From Sodalis praecaptivus (GTDB lineage Bacteria > Pseudomonadota > Gammaproteobacteria > Enterobacterales > Enterobacteriaceae), in contig NZ_CP006569.1 of the NCBI RefSeq assembly GCF_000517425.1, forward strand, positions 2,294,001 through 2,358,000: DNA of 64,000 nucleotides. The letters are read 5' to 3'. The notes under the pieces were generated by a model. The model searched no databases and was not told where the DNA came from. It saw only the letters and a program-made list of their open reading frames with translations. Numbering within the stretch: the stretch's first letter is position 1; every line of letters begins with the position of its first letter. Position numbers and translations under genes: made by a program. Positions 18,608-28,110 of this stretch are shown in pieces.

Positions 18608-19591
18608 CTACAGCGTGCGTTTGGCTTTTTGTTTATAGCGGTCGAAAATCACCGCCGCCAACAAAATAACCCCGCGCACCACATATTGCGAAAACGGCGA
18701 GATATTCAGCAAATTCATGGCGTTTTCCACCGTGCCGAGGATCAGCACCCCGGCCACGACGTAGGAGATTTTGCCGATGCCCCCCTTAAGGGAAACGCCC
18801 CCCAGCACGCACGCTGAGATGACGATAAGCTCATATCCGAGGGACGTCATCGGCTGGCCGCTGGTCATCCTTGACGCCAGAATGATCCCCGCCACCGCCG
18901 ACACCAGCCCCGACAGCACAAAAATAATGATCTTGGTGCGCACCACCGGCACGCCCGCCAGCCGGGCGGCCTCCTCATTACCGCCGATAGAGAGCGTATT
19001 GCGGCCGAAGGTGGTTTTGTTCAGCAAAAAGCCGAACACAATCATGCACAACACCGTTATCCAAATAGGCGCCGGCAGCCCCAGCCAGTTGGCATAGCCC
19101 AACACAAAAAAACGCTCGTCCTCAATACCGACCGCTTTACCGTCGGAAATGATGTAAGCCAGACCGCGCACGATCTGCATTGTCGCAAGCGTGGTAATCA
19201 GCGCATTGATTTTCAACCAGGCGATAACGATGCCGTTCACCAGACCGGAAATCACGCCCAGCAGCAGCCCGGCGGCTACGCCGATCCAAAGGCTTTCGGT
19301 GACATTGATAACCACCGCGGCGGTCACCCCGGAGCAGGCAATAACCGATGCTACCGACAGGTCGAAATCACCGGAGGCCAGACAAAACAGCATACCGCAG
19401 GCGACAATGCCGGACATTGAAATGGCCAGACCTAGCCCTTTCATGTTGATAAAACTGGCGAAATTGGGCACGAAAAGCGCGCAGGCGACAAACAACGCCG
19501 CGAAGACCACCAGCATGCCGTAATTGTCCCAGATGCGGCTGATGCTCCGGGATTTAGGGGCTTTTGCAGGGGTAGAGGTAACGGTAGACAT
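18608..19591 (-). CDS. araH: L-arabinose ABC transporter permease
   Basis: 327 residues with about ten membrane segments of the ribose/arabinose-type BPD permease family. The segment [15 protein letters not shown] and the EAA-like loop [19 protein letters not shown] are conserved. It forms the inner-membrane channel of the AraFGH importer with ATPase AraG. AGGAG sits six bases before the ATG. It lies between araG (17 bases) and araC (28 bases) in one transcription unit. Confidence 0.95.
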   Translation of the reverse strand: MSTVTSTPAKAPKSRSISRIWDNYGMLVVFAALFVACALFVPNFASFINMKGLGLAISMSGIVACGMLFCLASGDFDLSVASVIACSGVTAAVVINVTESLWIGVAAGLLLGVISGLVNGIVIAWLKINALITTLATMQIVRGLAYIISDGKAVGIEDERFFVLGYANWLGLPAPIWITVLCMIVFGFLLNKTTFGRNTLSIGGNEEAARLAGVPVVRTKIIIFVLSGLVSAVAGIILASRMTSGQPMTSLGYELIVISACVLGGVSLKGGIGKISYVVAGVLILGTVENAMNLLNISPFSQYVVRGVILLAAVIFDRYKQKAKRTL

Positions 19592-19608
19592 GGTAGACTC
19601 CTTCCCGG

Positions 19609-21138
19609 TCAGAGCAGCGCATCGGCGGCGCGGGTGTCAGGGGTGGTTAACATGGCCAGACTCAGCGCTTTTTGCTCGGTGGCCTCCTCATGGCGTAATT
19701 CGCCGGAGATGGCCCCTTCGCGCATCACGACGATACGATCGGCAATCCCAAGCACCTCCGGCAGATCGCTTGAGGCAAACAGCACGGCGATGCCGCGCCG
19801 CGCCAGGGCATAAATCACCGCGTAAATTTCATGTTTAGCGCCCACATCAATGCCGCGGGTCGGCTCGTCGAGCATGATGACTTTCATGTCCTCAGACAGC
19901 CAGCGGCCGAGAATCGCCTTTTGCTGATTCCCCCCGGAGAGATTCATAATCAGTTGCGTGGCGGCCGGCGTCTTGATATTGAGCGCCGCGATATGGTGAC
20001 GGGCGTTTTCCGTCTCCCATGGCGCATTAATCAGACACCCGGCGCGCAGAAATTTGCGCCGGGCGCTGATATTGATATTGTCCTGTACGGAATGAACGGG
20101 AATGATGCCGTCGGCTTTGCGATCCTCGGGGCAAAGCATCAGCCCGTGGCGGATGGCGTCGGCTGGGCTGTCAAAGGCGAGCGGCTGGCCGTCGAGCAGC
20201 AACTGCCCGCCAAGCAGGCGCGTACCGCCGAATACCCCCTTCATCAATTCGCTGCGACCGGCCCCCACCAGGCCGAACAGACCGACGATTTCGCCGGCGC
20301 GAACGCTGAGCGACACCGGCGATTTCACCCCTTGCGCCCGCACGGCGTTGAGCGCAAGGCGCACCTCGCCATGGGGCCTAGGCTGATAGCCGTAAATATC
20401 CCCCAGACTGCGGCCCACCATCGCCTGCACCAGTTGGTCGTGGGATACCGCGGCGGTATCGGTAAACGTCTGCACATAGCGGCCATCTTTAAACACGGTA
20501 ATGGCATCGCTCAGGGCAAATATCTCCTCCATGCGGTGCGACACATACAAAATCACCCGCCCTTCGGCGCGCAGTTCACGGATGACGCGAAACAGCTGTT
20601 CTATCTCCCGCGCCGATAGCGAGCTGGTCGGTTCATCGAAGGCGATAATTTTCGCGTTGCGCGCCAGCGCCTTGGCGATTTCCACCATTTGCCACTGGCC
20701 GATGGACAGGTATTTCAGCGGCGTATCCGGCGCGATATCGAGCCCCAAATGCGCCAGTTGCAGTTGGGCTTCATAATGCAGTATTCGGCGGCGCACCAGG
20801 CCCCCCCGCGCGGGCAATTGGCCTAAATAAATGTTTTCCGCCACCGTCATCTCGGGCACTAAATGCAGCTCCTGATAGATAATGGCGACGCCGGCGTTCA
20901 GCGCATCCTGGGTGGTGGCAAACCGCACCGGCTGGCCTTTAATCACTATTTCGCCCTGCGACGGCGTATAGCTGCCGCTGAGGATTTTCAGAAGCGTCGA
21001 CTTGCCGGCGCCATTTTCGCCCATCAGGGCATGGATCTGGCCGGGATAACAATCAAAACTGATGGCGTCCAACGCCTTGACGCCGGGAAACACTTTGCCA
21101 ATGCCGCGAAACGACAGGTAAGGCGGTGTCGTGGTCAT
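19609..21138 (-). CDS. araG: L-arabinose ABC transporter, ATP-binding protein
   Basis: 509 residues containing two tandem ABC ATPase domains, as in all sugar CUT2 ATPases. The first has Walker [10 protein letters not shown] (about 39-47), signature LSIGQ and Walker B IIAFDEP; the second has the degenerate P-loop [10 protein letters not shown] (about 293), signature LSGGNQQK and [14 protein letters not shown]. It energises uptake of L-arabinose through AraH with the periplasmic receptor AraF. Separated from araF by 114 bp that contain a strong hairpin. Confidence 0.96.
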   Translation of the reverse strand: MTTTPPYLSFRGIGKVFPGVKALDAISFDCYPGQIHALMGENGAGKSTLLKILSGSYTPSQGEIVIKGQPVRFATTQDALNAGVAIIYQELHLVPEMTVAENIYLGQLPARGGLVRRRILHYEAQLQLAHLGLDIAPDTPLKYLSIGQWQMVEIAKALARNAKIIAFDEPTSSLSAREIEQLFRVIRELRAEGRVILYVSHRMEEIFALSDAITVFKDGRYVQTFTDTAAVSHDQLVQAMVGRSLGDIYGYQPRPHGEVRLALNAVRAQGVKSPVSLSVRAGEIVGLFGLVGAGRSELMKGVFGGTRLLGGQLLLDGQPLAFDSPADAIRHGLMLCPEDRKADGIIPVHSVQDNINISARRKFLRAGCLINAPWETENARHHIAALNIKTPAATQLIMNLSGGNQQKAILGRWLSEDMKVIMLDEPTRGIDVGAKHEIYAVIYALARRGIAVLFASSDLPEVLGIADRIVVMREGAISGELRHEEATEQKALSLAMLTTPDTRAADALL

Positions 21139-21211
21139 GAATACATCCTCGAATAGCCGCGCCTGTTACCCCGGCGGCCGGAGCCGCGGCGAGGGAATGA
21201 CGTCATCATGA

Positions 21212-21237
21212 GACGGGCCGCCACGCGGCGGCCCGTC
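21212..21237 (-). repeat. strong intercistronic hairpin between araF and araG
   Basis: An 11-bp perfect stem (GACGGGCCGCC / GGCGGCCCGTC) with a four-base loop lies 15 bases after the araF stop. There is no T-tract. In sugar importers such hairpins commonly protect the binding-protein mRNA from 3' exonucleases or attenuate transcription so that the receptor is made in excess; that role is inference here. Confidence 0.75.
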
Positions 21238-21252
21238 AACCGACAGGACCGA

Positions 21253-22233
21253 TCACAGTCCTTTTTTGTCCAGCTCCTGCTTGAAATTGTCGCGGGTGAT
21301 GAGTACCACATCGGTCACTTCGGTGAATTTAGGCGGCTCCACGCCTTTGGTCACCCACTGATCCAGCATTTGAATGCTCTTATAGCCATGTACGTCCGGG
21401 CTCGGCAGCAGCGAACCGTAGAAACCGGTAGCGTTGGCTTTGGACAACTCGCTTACCGCGTCAACGCCGTTGATGCCGATGCCAATGACATTTTCTGCCT
21501 TGAAGCCCTGCCCTTCAGACGCACGCACGCCGCCCAGCACCGTATTGTCGTTCATACCGATAATCAGCCAGTTCTTCACCGCCGGATGCTGGACCAATAG
21601 CGAGTTGGCCGCGTCAAAGGCGCCCGGAATGTCGTTAGATTTGGTGGGGACCTGATAGATCTGCTTTTCCGGGAAACCCGCGGCCTTCAGCGCGTCCATA
21701 GAGCCCGTGGTCCGACGGCGGGCGGTGTCCAGTTCATTGGCGGTGATGGCCATTACGCCGGTGTCCTGCACCTTCCAGCCGCGTTTGTTCATCTCTTTCC
21801 ACAGCTCTTGCCCCTGACGTTCGCCGATTTTAGTGGCGGCCATCATGACCAGCGGCACGCTATCCATCGGCTTGCCTTTGGCGGTGACGAACTGATCGTC
21901 CACGGCAATGACCTTCAGATCATAGCTGCGCGCCTTGGCAACGATCGCCGAACCGAGTTTGGGATCCGGCGTGCATATCACGAACCCTTTCGCACCGCTG
22001 GCGGCCAGGCTGTCGATGGCGTTGAGGGTTTTCTCGCCGTCCGGCACGGCGATCTTTATCACCTCGAAACCCAAATCCTTGCCGGCTTTGTCGGCGAAGC
22101 GCCATTCGGTCTGGAACCAGGGTTCCTCGGGCTGTTTCACTAAAAAACCGAGTTTTAAATTGTCAGCCATAGCCGAATGAGACATAACCGCGGCCAGTCC
22201 GATAGCCGCTAACGCCTGAGTGAATTTATGCAT
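21253..22233 (-). CDS. araF: L-arabinose-binding periplasmic protein
   Basis: 326 residues. A cleavable signal peptide (MHKFTQALAAIGLAAVMSHSAMA) precedes mature DNLKLGFLVKQPEEPWFQTEW, which strongly resembles E. coli AraF. The type I periplasmic-binding fold delivers L-arabinose to AraGH. GGAG lies six bases before the ATG. First gene of the araFGHC unit, facing araBA across the common control region. Confidence 0.96.
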   Translation of the reverse strand: MHKFTQALAAIGLAAVMSHSAMADNLKLGFLVKQPEEPWFQTEWRFADKAGKDLGFEVIKIAVPDGEKTLNAIDSLAASGAKGFVICTPDPKLGSAIVAKARSYDLKVIAVDDQFVTAKGKPMDSVPLVMMAATKIGERQGQELWKEMNKRGWKVQDTGVMAITANELDTARRRTTGSMDALKAAGFPEKQIYQVPTKSNDIPGAFDAANSLLVQHPAVKNWLIIGMNDNTVLGGVRASEGQGFKAENVIGIGINGVDAVSELSKANATGFYGSLLPSPDVHGYKSIQMLDQWVTKGVEPPKFTEVTDVVLITRDNFKQELDKKGL

Positions 22234-22607
22234 GTGATTCTCCGATTTTAGTTATCATCGTGCTCCGTTGCCGGCGAGCGTGTAAACGTTCTCATAGAAT
22301 CTTCGGGTTATCTCCACCGGGCAATAATGCACATTGATACCGCATAATGCCGCCCGCCAGGGGACAGACCGGGGTAGTTTTAGCCTGTAAATGTCAGCCA
22401 GAGGTAGAGCGTTATCACATTTCCCAAGAACAGCAGATAACTCCATAAATTCAGCCAATTTAACCTGCTATTAACCTTTGAAGTCGCTCACAAAATGACC
22501 ATAAGCGGCAGATTTGTGCATACATCCAGCTAACCCCTCCTCACCGCCCGCGCCGAGAATCCTTATGGTTATCCTCATCGTTAGCGCAACGGGCAAGGGA
22601 GAATGAA
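22234..22607. promoter_or_regulatory. shared divergent control region of araFGHC and araBA
   Basis: This 374-bp gap separates araF from araB. It is less G+C-rich than the flanks. TTATCACA (22411-22418) and GCTCACAAAATG (22487-22498) resemble CRP half-sites, and on the minus strand TAGCTGGATG (22524-22533) resembles the TAGC end of an AraC half-site. These assignments are by eye and tentative. By analogy with E. coli, AraC plus CRP should activate both directions. Confidence 0.55.
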
Positions 22608-24293
22608 ATGAAGAATGCGGCCATCAGTCTGGGACTGGATTTCGGCAGTGACTCGGTTCGCGCCTTGGCGGTATCCTGCGACACCGGTCAGGAGCTGGCG
22701 ACCGATGTGGTTTGGTACCCACGCTGGCGCGCCGGCCAGTTCACCCGCCCCGCCATCAATCAGTTTCGTCACCATCCGGCGGATTACCTGGAATCCATGG
22801 AACAGGCCCTAAAGGCCGTCATCGAACGGCTTTCCCCCGCACAGCGCCAGCAGATCGTCGGTATCGGTGTTGATACGACCGGGTCGACGCCGGCGCCGGT
22901 GGATGACGAAGGCCGCGTGCTGGCGCTACGCCCCGACTTCGCCGACAACCCCAATGCCATGTTCGTCCTGTGGAAAGACCATACCGCCATCGATGAAGCC
23001 GAGGCCATTACCCGTTTGTGCCACCAGCCCGGCCAGGAGGACTACACCCGCTATATCGGCGGCGTGTACTCCTCGGAGTGGTTCTGGGCCAAAATCCTGC
23101 ACATCACCCGCCAGGACGAGGCCGTGCGCCGCCATGCGGCTTCCTGGGTCGAACTGTGCGACTGGATCCCGGCGGTATTATCGGGCACCACCCAACCGGC
23201 GGCGCTGCGCCGAGGCCGCTGCGCCGCCGGCCATAAATCCCTTTGGCATCCCGACTGGGGCGGCCTGCCCCCCGCCGGGTTTTTCAACGCATTGGACCCG
23301 CTATTGACGCGGCACCTGACCTGGCCGCTGTTCAGCGAGACCCAAACCGCGGAACAACCGGTGGGCCGGCTGTGCAGCGACTGGGCGACCAGGCTCGGCC
23401 TGTCGCAAGAGATTGCCATCGCCGGCGGCGCCTTCGACTGCCATATCGGCGCGGTGGGCGCGGGCGCACAGCCTTACACGCTGGTGAAAGTCATTGGCAC
23501 CTCCACCTGCGACATTCTTATCGCCGACGCTGACCGCGTCGGTCAACGCTCCATCGCCGGGATCTGCGGCCAGGTCGACGGCAGCGTCGTACCGGGCTTT
23601 ATTGGGCTGGAGGCGGGCCAGTCGGCGTTTGGCGATATCTATGCCTGGTTCGCCCGCCTGGTGGACTGGCCGCTACAGCAGGCCGTTGAAGCTGATCCTT
23701 CACTCGCCGCCACGATTGCGCCGGTACGGGAGGCCCTGTTGTCCAGGCTGGCGGAAAGCTGGGCGCAGGATCCGCAGCTGGATCATCTGCCCGTCGTGCT
23801 CGACTGGTTCAACGGCCGACGCACCCCTTACGCCAACCAGCGTTTGCAAGGGGTGGTGACCGGTCTGACGCTGGCCACCGACGCGCCCGCGCTGTTTGGC
23901 GGCCTTATAGCCGCGACCGCCTTTGGCGCCCGCGCCATTATGGAATGCTTCGAGCAGCAGGACATTCCGGTGGAAAACCTGCTGGTCATGGGCGGCATCG
24001 CCCGCAAATCCCCGGTGATCATGCAGGTGTGCGCCGACGTCATGAACCGGCCGCTGCAACAGGTGGCCTCGGATCAGTGCTGCGCCCTCGGCGCCGCCAT
24101 TTTCGGCGCCGTGGCGGCGGGCGCGTATGCGGATATCGCCAGCGCCCAGCGGGTCATGGCCAGCCCGATTGAACGCACGCTGCAGCCCGATATTGAGCGG
24201 GCACAGCGTTTCGAGGCGCTGTATCAGCGCTATCGCCGGTGGGCGACGCAGGCGGAGCCGCTGTTCGCCGCGCCGGCGGACGATGCCGGCTGA
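22608..24293 (+). CDS. araB: ribulokinase
   Basis: 561 residues against 566 in E. coli. FGGY-family sugar kinase that phosphorylates L-ribulose with ATP. Visible are the N-terminal phosphate loop [16 protein letters not shown], the middle [15 protein letters not shown], the [14 protein letters not shown] loop and the C-terminal [21 protein letters not shown] adenosine-binding segment. GGGAG precedes the ATG. First gene of araBA; araA follows after 65 bp. Confidence 0.96.
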   Translation: MKNAAISLGLDFGSDSVRALAVSCDTGQELATDVVWYPRWRAGQFTRPAINQFRHHPADYLESMEQALKAVIERLSPAQRQQIVGIGVDTTGSTPAPVDDEGRVLALRPDFADNPNAMFVLWKDHTAIDEAEAITRLCHQPGQEDYTRYIGGVYSSEWFWAKILHITRQDEAVRRHAASWVELCDWIPAVLSGTTQPAALRRGRCAAGHKSLWHPDWGGLPPAGFFNALDPLLTRHLTWPLFSETQTAEQPVGRLCSDWATRLGLSQEIAIAGGAFDCHIGAVGAGAQPYTLVKVIGTSTCDILIADADRVGQRSIAGICGQVDGSVVPGFIGLEAGQSAFGDIYAWFARLVDWPLQQAVEADPSLAATIAPVREALLSRLAESWAQDPQLDHLPVVLDWFNGRRTPYANQRLQGVVTGLTLATDAPALFGGLIAATAFGARAIMECFEQQDIPVENLLVMGGIARKSPVIMQVCADVMNRPLQQVASDQCCALGAAIFGAVAAGAYADIASAQRVMASPIERTLQPDIERAQRFEALYQRYRRWATQAEPLFAAPADDAG

Positions 24294-24358
24294 ACGGCCG
24301 CGCGCAGGACCGACGTGTTGCCCCGTTCCTTATACGATGGAAACTTTCAGGAGTCATG

Positions 24359-25864
24359 ATGGAAATCTGCCAAAATTATGAAGTATGGTTCGTCATCGGC
24401 AGCCAGCATCTTTACGGCGAAGAGACCCTGCGCCAGGTGCAGCGCCACGCCGAAACGGTGGTTGCCGGCTTGAATGATGATGCCGGCCTGCCGCTGAAAT
24501 TGGTGCTCAAGCCGCTGGTGGCGTCGCCGGATCACATTCTCGCGCTCTGCCGTGACGCCAATTATCAGCCCCGCTGCCTGGGCCTGATAACCTGGCTGCA
24601 TACGTTTTCTCCGGCCAAAATGTGGATAGGCGGACTGAGTATCTTGCATAAGCCTTTACTGCAATTTCACACCCAATTTAACGATGAGGTTCCCTGGCAG
24701 ACCATGGATATGGACTTCATGAACCTCAACCAAACCGCGCACGGCGGGCGGGAATTCGGCTTTATCGGCGCGCGCATGCAACTGGCGCATCAGGTGGTGG
24801 TCGGCCACTGGCGCGATCCCCGCACCTACGCGGAGATCGGCGACTGGATGCGCGCGGCGCTTGGCCGCCGGGAAAGTCAGCAGTTGGTCGTTGCCCGTTT
24901 CGGCGACAACATGCGCGAGGTGGCGGTGACCGAGGGCAACAAGGTCAGCGCGCAAATCCAATTCGGCTACTCGGTTACCGCCTACGGGCTGGGCGATCTG
25001 GTGTCGGTGGTGGACGCGGTCAGCGCCGGCGATGTGGATGCGCTTATCGACGAATACGAATCGCGTTATATCCTGACCCCGGCGGTGCAGACCGGAGGCG
25101 ACCGGCGCGATAATTTGCTGGATGCGGCACGTATTGAGCTTGGACTGAAGCGATTTTTGCAGCAGGCCGGCTGTCACGCCTTTACCACCAATTTTGAAAA
25201 TCTTTACGGATTAAAGCAGTTGCCGGGACTGGCGGTACAGCGGCTTATGGAGCAGGGCTATGGCTTCGGCGGCGAGGGCGACTGGAAGACCGCCGCCCTG
25301 CTGCGCATTTGCAAAGTCATGGCGGCGGGACTGCCGGGAGGCACCTCGTTTATGGAGGATTATACTTATCATTTTGAGCCCGGTAACGACCTGGTGGTGG
25401 GCTCGCACATGCTGGAAGTCTGCCCGAGCATCGCCCTTGAAGAAAAACCGCTGCTTGATGCGCAGTACCTCGGCATCGGCGGCAAAGCCGATCCGGCGCG
25501 GCTGCTGTTTTCGACACCCGCCGGACCGGCGGTAGTGGCTTCCGTTATCGATTTGGGCTCCCGCTTTCGCCTGCTGGTCAATGTGGTCGACACCATCGAA
25601 CAACCGCAGCCGCTGCCCAAACTGCCGGTGGCGCGCGCCATCTGGCGTGCCCAGCCGTCGCTGGCGGTCGCGGCGCAAGCCTGGATCACCGCGGGCGGTG
25701 CTCATCATACCGTGTTTAGCCAGGCGCTCACGCTCGCGCCGCTGCGTCTGTATGCGGAAATGAATAATATTGAATTAATGGTGATTGATAATGAAACGCG
25801 GCTAGCCGATTTTAAACAGGCGCTACGCTGGAATGAACTTTATTATAAACTCGCGGCAAGTTAA
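24359..25864 (+). CDS. araA: L-arabinose isomerase
   Basis: About 501 residues, colinear with E. coli AraA. It converts L-arabinose to L-ribulose and needs Mn2+. [20 protein letters not shown] matches the start region of E. coli AraA. ATG 24359 has AGGAG five bases upstream; the adjoining ATG 24356 is only two bases from it. Metal and active-site segments [25 protein letters not shown] and GAHHTV are all present. The next gene is cnb, so the usual third gene araD (L-ribulose-5-phosphate 4-epimerase) is absent; completing the pathway needs an epimerase encoded elsewhere. Confidence 0.96.
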   Translation: MEICQNYEVWFVIGSQHLYGEETLRQVQRHAETVVAGLNDDAGLPLKLVLKPLVASPDHILALCRDANYQPRCLGLITWLHTFSPAKMWIGGLSILHKPLLQFHTQFNDEVPWQTMDMDFMNLNQTAHGGREFGFIGARMQLAHQVVVGHWRDPRTYAEIGDWMRAALGRRESQQLVVARFGDNMREVAVTEGNKVSAQIQFGYSVTAYGLGDLVSVVDAVSAGDVDALIDEYESRYILTPAVQTGGDRRDNLLDAARIELGLKRFLQQAGCHAFTTNFENLYGLKQLPGLAVQRLMEQGYGFGGEGDWKTAALLRICKVMAAGLPGGTSFMEDYTYHFEPGNDLVVGSHMLEVCPSIALEEKPLLDAQYLGIGGKADPARLLFSTPAGPAVVASVIDLGSRFRLLVNVVDTIEQPQPLPKLPVARAIWRAQPSLAVAAQAWITAGGAHHTVFSQALTLAPLRLYAEMNNIELMVIDNETRLADFKQALRWNELYYKLAAS

Positions 25865-26052
25865 TGCGCTGAATAACAATATCTATTAATCGACGGTGCG
25901 CGCCGCAGCGTTATCCATTGCGCTTGCGGCGCCTTTATTTTGGTTCAGTCGCGCCCGCGCCAGGCTTTCCGCCGTTGCGCGACCTTATTTTGGCCGAATC
26001 GATGTCAACGCGGGTATTTTTCCGCGTTTTTGCGTTTTTTGACAGGAATTTC

Positions 26053-26080
26053 TGGACAGGCCGGCCGCACGGAATATACT
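26053..26080 (+). promoter_or_regulatory. probable sigma-70 promoter of cnb
   Basis: TGGACA (26053-26058) and TATACT (26075-26080) are separated by 16 bp and end 34 bases before the cnb start. The rest of the 250-bp gap after araA shows nothing gene-like; the small gene blr, which precedes cnb in E. coli, was not found. Confidence 0.55.
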
Positions 26081-26114
26081 ACGATGCTTATATTCTCTTC
26101 CCTGAAAGCGCAAC

Positions 26115-26330
26115 ATGACTGCCCACGATTATTTGCTGAAGTTTCGTAAGGTAAACACATCTGAAAGTCTGGAAAAACTGTTTGATCATTTAAATTATTC
26201 CCTGACCGATGATGCTGAAATTATCAACATGTATCGTGCAGCGGATCATCGCCGCGCTGAATTAGCCGCCGGCGGACGTTTGTTTGATCTCGGACAGGTA
26301 CCGAAAGCGGTTTGGCGGTATGTGGTGTGA
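26115..26330 (+). CDS. cnb: Hha/YmoA-family H-NS co-regulator Cnb (YdgT)
   Basis: 71 residues, the same length as E. coli YdgT/Cnb and near-identical: [40 protein letters not shown] and [12 protein letters not shown] are diagnostic of Hha paralogues. Such proteins bind H-NS and StpA and sharpen silencing of horizontally acquired AT-rich genes. It sits directly upstream of ydgK as in E. coli. Confidence 0.95.
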   Translation: MTAHDYLLKFRKVNTSESLEKLFDHLNYSLTDDAEIINMYRAADHRRAELAAGGRLFDLGQVPKAVWRYVV

Positions 26331-26332
26331 CG

Positions 26333-26752
26333 ATGCCTGTCGCTGAACTCGCGCCGCGTCCAATTGGCGGCTGGCTATGGGCGGTTGTCGCCTGGCTTGG
26401 AATGACGCTATTGAGCGCCACTGCGATGCTGCTGGTGTATCTCTGGTTTTTGCTGCAGCACGCCGGCGCCTTGACGCCGGCCGCCCTCGCCAGTCTGCTC
26501 ACCTCCGGGGCAATGTGGCTTTTCACCTTCTGGCTGCTGCGGCTTCTATTTCGCCGCTCGCGGCGCTTCCCCCGCCTGCTTATCCTGTGGCTGTTGGTCG
26601 GGGTATTGCTCGGCATCAAAACCTTCGCCTTTGCCCCGGTCAGTGATAATCTGGCGCTGCGGGTGCTGTTTCCGCCCGTTCTGGCCGCGGCGGTGCTGGT
26701 GCCCTATATCAAGCGCTCGCAACGCGTGCGTCAGACGTTTATCCTGCCCTGA
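26333..26752 (+). CDS. ydgK: YdgK-like inner-membrane protein (DUF2569)
   Basis: About 139 residues with four hydrophobic segments, opening with RPIGGWLWAVVAWLG, the usual N-terminus of DUF2569 proteins. Function unknown; it conventionally lies between cnb and rsxA, as here. ATG 26333 follows the cnb stop by two bases; an in-frame ATG at 26312 overlapping cnb is an alternative. Confidence 0.85.
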   Translation: MPVAELAPRPIGGWLWAVVAWLGMTLLSATAMLLVYLWFLLQHAGALTPAALASLLTSGAMWLFTFWLLRLLFRRSRRFPRLLILWLLVGVLLGIKTFAFAPVSDNLALRVLFPPVLAAAVLVPYIKRSQRVRQTFILP

Positions 26753-26956
26753 GCCGGGCCGGATTCGCGCCGATAGGGCTGTATGGTGTGCCGTCGCTGG
26801 TCGCACCGATCAAACCCGCCCCCGGCGCGCGGTGAAAGAGGCGCTGGTAGCCGCTCAGCGGAACAGCCCTCTTCTTCTTTTTCGCGCGCGTGAAGTGGGT
26901 TGTCGAACGCCCGTCAATCCCGGATAATGCCCGCTGTTTCTTATTTAGGTATGGCA

Positions 26957-27538
26957 ATGAATGGTTACCTGATGCTGTTCGTCGGCACCGTGCTGGTGAA
27001 CAACTTTGTGCTGGTCAAATTCCTCGGGCTGTGCCCCTTTATGGGAGTTTCCAAAAAAGTGGAGACCGCCCTGGGCATGGGTATGGCGACGACGTTCGTC
27101 ATGACGCTGGCGTCGATTTGCGCCTGGCTTATCAATGATTTTATCCTGCTGCCGCTAAATATTCCCTATCTGCGGACGCTGGCGTTCATTTTTATTATCG
27201 CGGTGGTGGTGCAGTTTACCGAACTGGTGGTGCGTAAAACCAGTCCGGCCCTTTACCGGCTGCTCGGCATCTTCCTGCCGCTTATCACCACCAACTGCGC
27301 CGTCCTGGGCGTTGCGCTTCTCAACGTCAATGAAAACCACAATTTCCTGCAATCCGCCCTCTACGGTTTTAGCGCCGCCGCCGGTTTCTCGCTGGTGATG
27401 GTCCTGTTCGCCGCGATCCGTGAACGGCTGGCGGTGGCGGATGTCCCGGCGCCGTTCAAAGGCTCCTCTATCGCCCTGATTACCGCCGGGCTGATGTCCC
27501 TGGCCTTTATGGGCTTTACCGGACTGGTGAAGGTCTGA
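26957..27538 (+). CDS. rsxA: Rsx/Rnf electron transport complex subunit A
   Basis: 193 residues, the same as E. coli RsxA, and almost identical ([42 protein letters not shown]). A six-helix inner-membrane subunit paralogous to RsxE; the pair coordinates an intramembrane Fe-S cluster through conserved Cys in LGLCP and TNCAV. The complex passes electrons from NADH to keep SoxR reduced, and in relatives is coupled to ion translocation. ATG 26957 was selected for AGGT six bases upstream and the match to E. coli; upstream ATGs at 26951 and 26927 are in frame. First gene of rsxABCDGE; the stop overlaps rsxB (TGATG). Confidence 0.96.
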   Translation: MNGYLMLFVGTVLVNNFVLVKFLGLCPFMGVSKKVETALGMGMATTFVMTLASICAWLINDFILLPLNIPYLRTLAFIFIIAVVVQFTELVVRKTSPALYRLLGIFLPLITTNCAVLGVALLNVNENHNFLQSALYGFSAAAGFSLVMVLFAAIRERLAVADVPAPFKGSSIALITAGLMSLAFMGFTGLVKV

Positions 27539-28110
27539 TGTTGACGTTCTGGCTGGCCGTCGCCGCACTCAGCGTTCTGGCATTGGTGGCCGGCGCGCTG
27601 CTGGGCTTTGCCGCCCGTCGTTTTCATGTCGACGCCGATCCGGTGGCCGAGCGCATTGATGCCCTGTTGCCGCAAAGCCAATGCGCCCAATGCGGCTATC
27701 CCGGCTGTCGTCCCTATGCCGAAGCGGTGGCCGGCGGCGCCCCGATTAATAAATGTGTGCCGGGCGGCGAGGCGGTGATGCTGAAAATCGCCGCGCAGCT
27801 TAGCGTCGATCCCCAGCCAATGGCAGAAGATGGCCCCGCGCGGCCCGAATCGCGGGTAGCCTGGATAGACGAAGGCAACTGTATCGGCTGCACCAAATGT
27901 ATTCAGGCCTGCCCGGTGGATGCGATTGTCGGCGCCACCCGCGCCGTGCATACCGTGGTGAGCGACTTATGCACGGGCTGCGATCTTTGCGTCGCGCCCT
28001 GTCCCACCAACTGCATCGAAATGCGGCCGCTTGCCGTCACGCCCGAAAGTTGGAAATGGGATTTGCGCACCATCCCTATTACGGTCATTCAGCAGGAGCA
28101 ACATGTTTAA
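27538..28110 (+). CDS. rsxB: Rsx/Rnf electron transport complex subunit B (ferredoxin-type)
   Basis: 190 residues. An N-terminal membrane anchor (about 3-25) is followed by a Cys cluster [15 protein letters not shown] near residue 48 and a double 4Fe-4S ferredoxin domain with [12 protein letters not shown] and [15 protein letters not shown]. It carries electrons between the peripheral RsxC and the membrane subunits. Starts on the rsxA stop and overlaps rsxC by 8 bases, implying coupled translation. Confidence 0.96.
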   Translation: MLTFWLAVAALSVLALVAGALLGFAARRFHVDADPVAERIDALLPQSQCAQCGYPGCRPYAEAVAGGAPINKCVPGGEAVMLKIAAQLSVDPQPMAEDGPARPESRVAWIDEGNCIGCTKCIQACPVDAIVGATRAVHTVVSDLCTGCDLCVAPCPTNCIEMRPLAVTPESWKWDLRTIPITVIQQEQHV

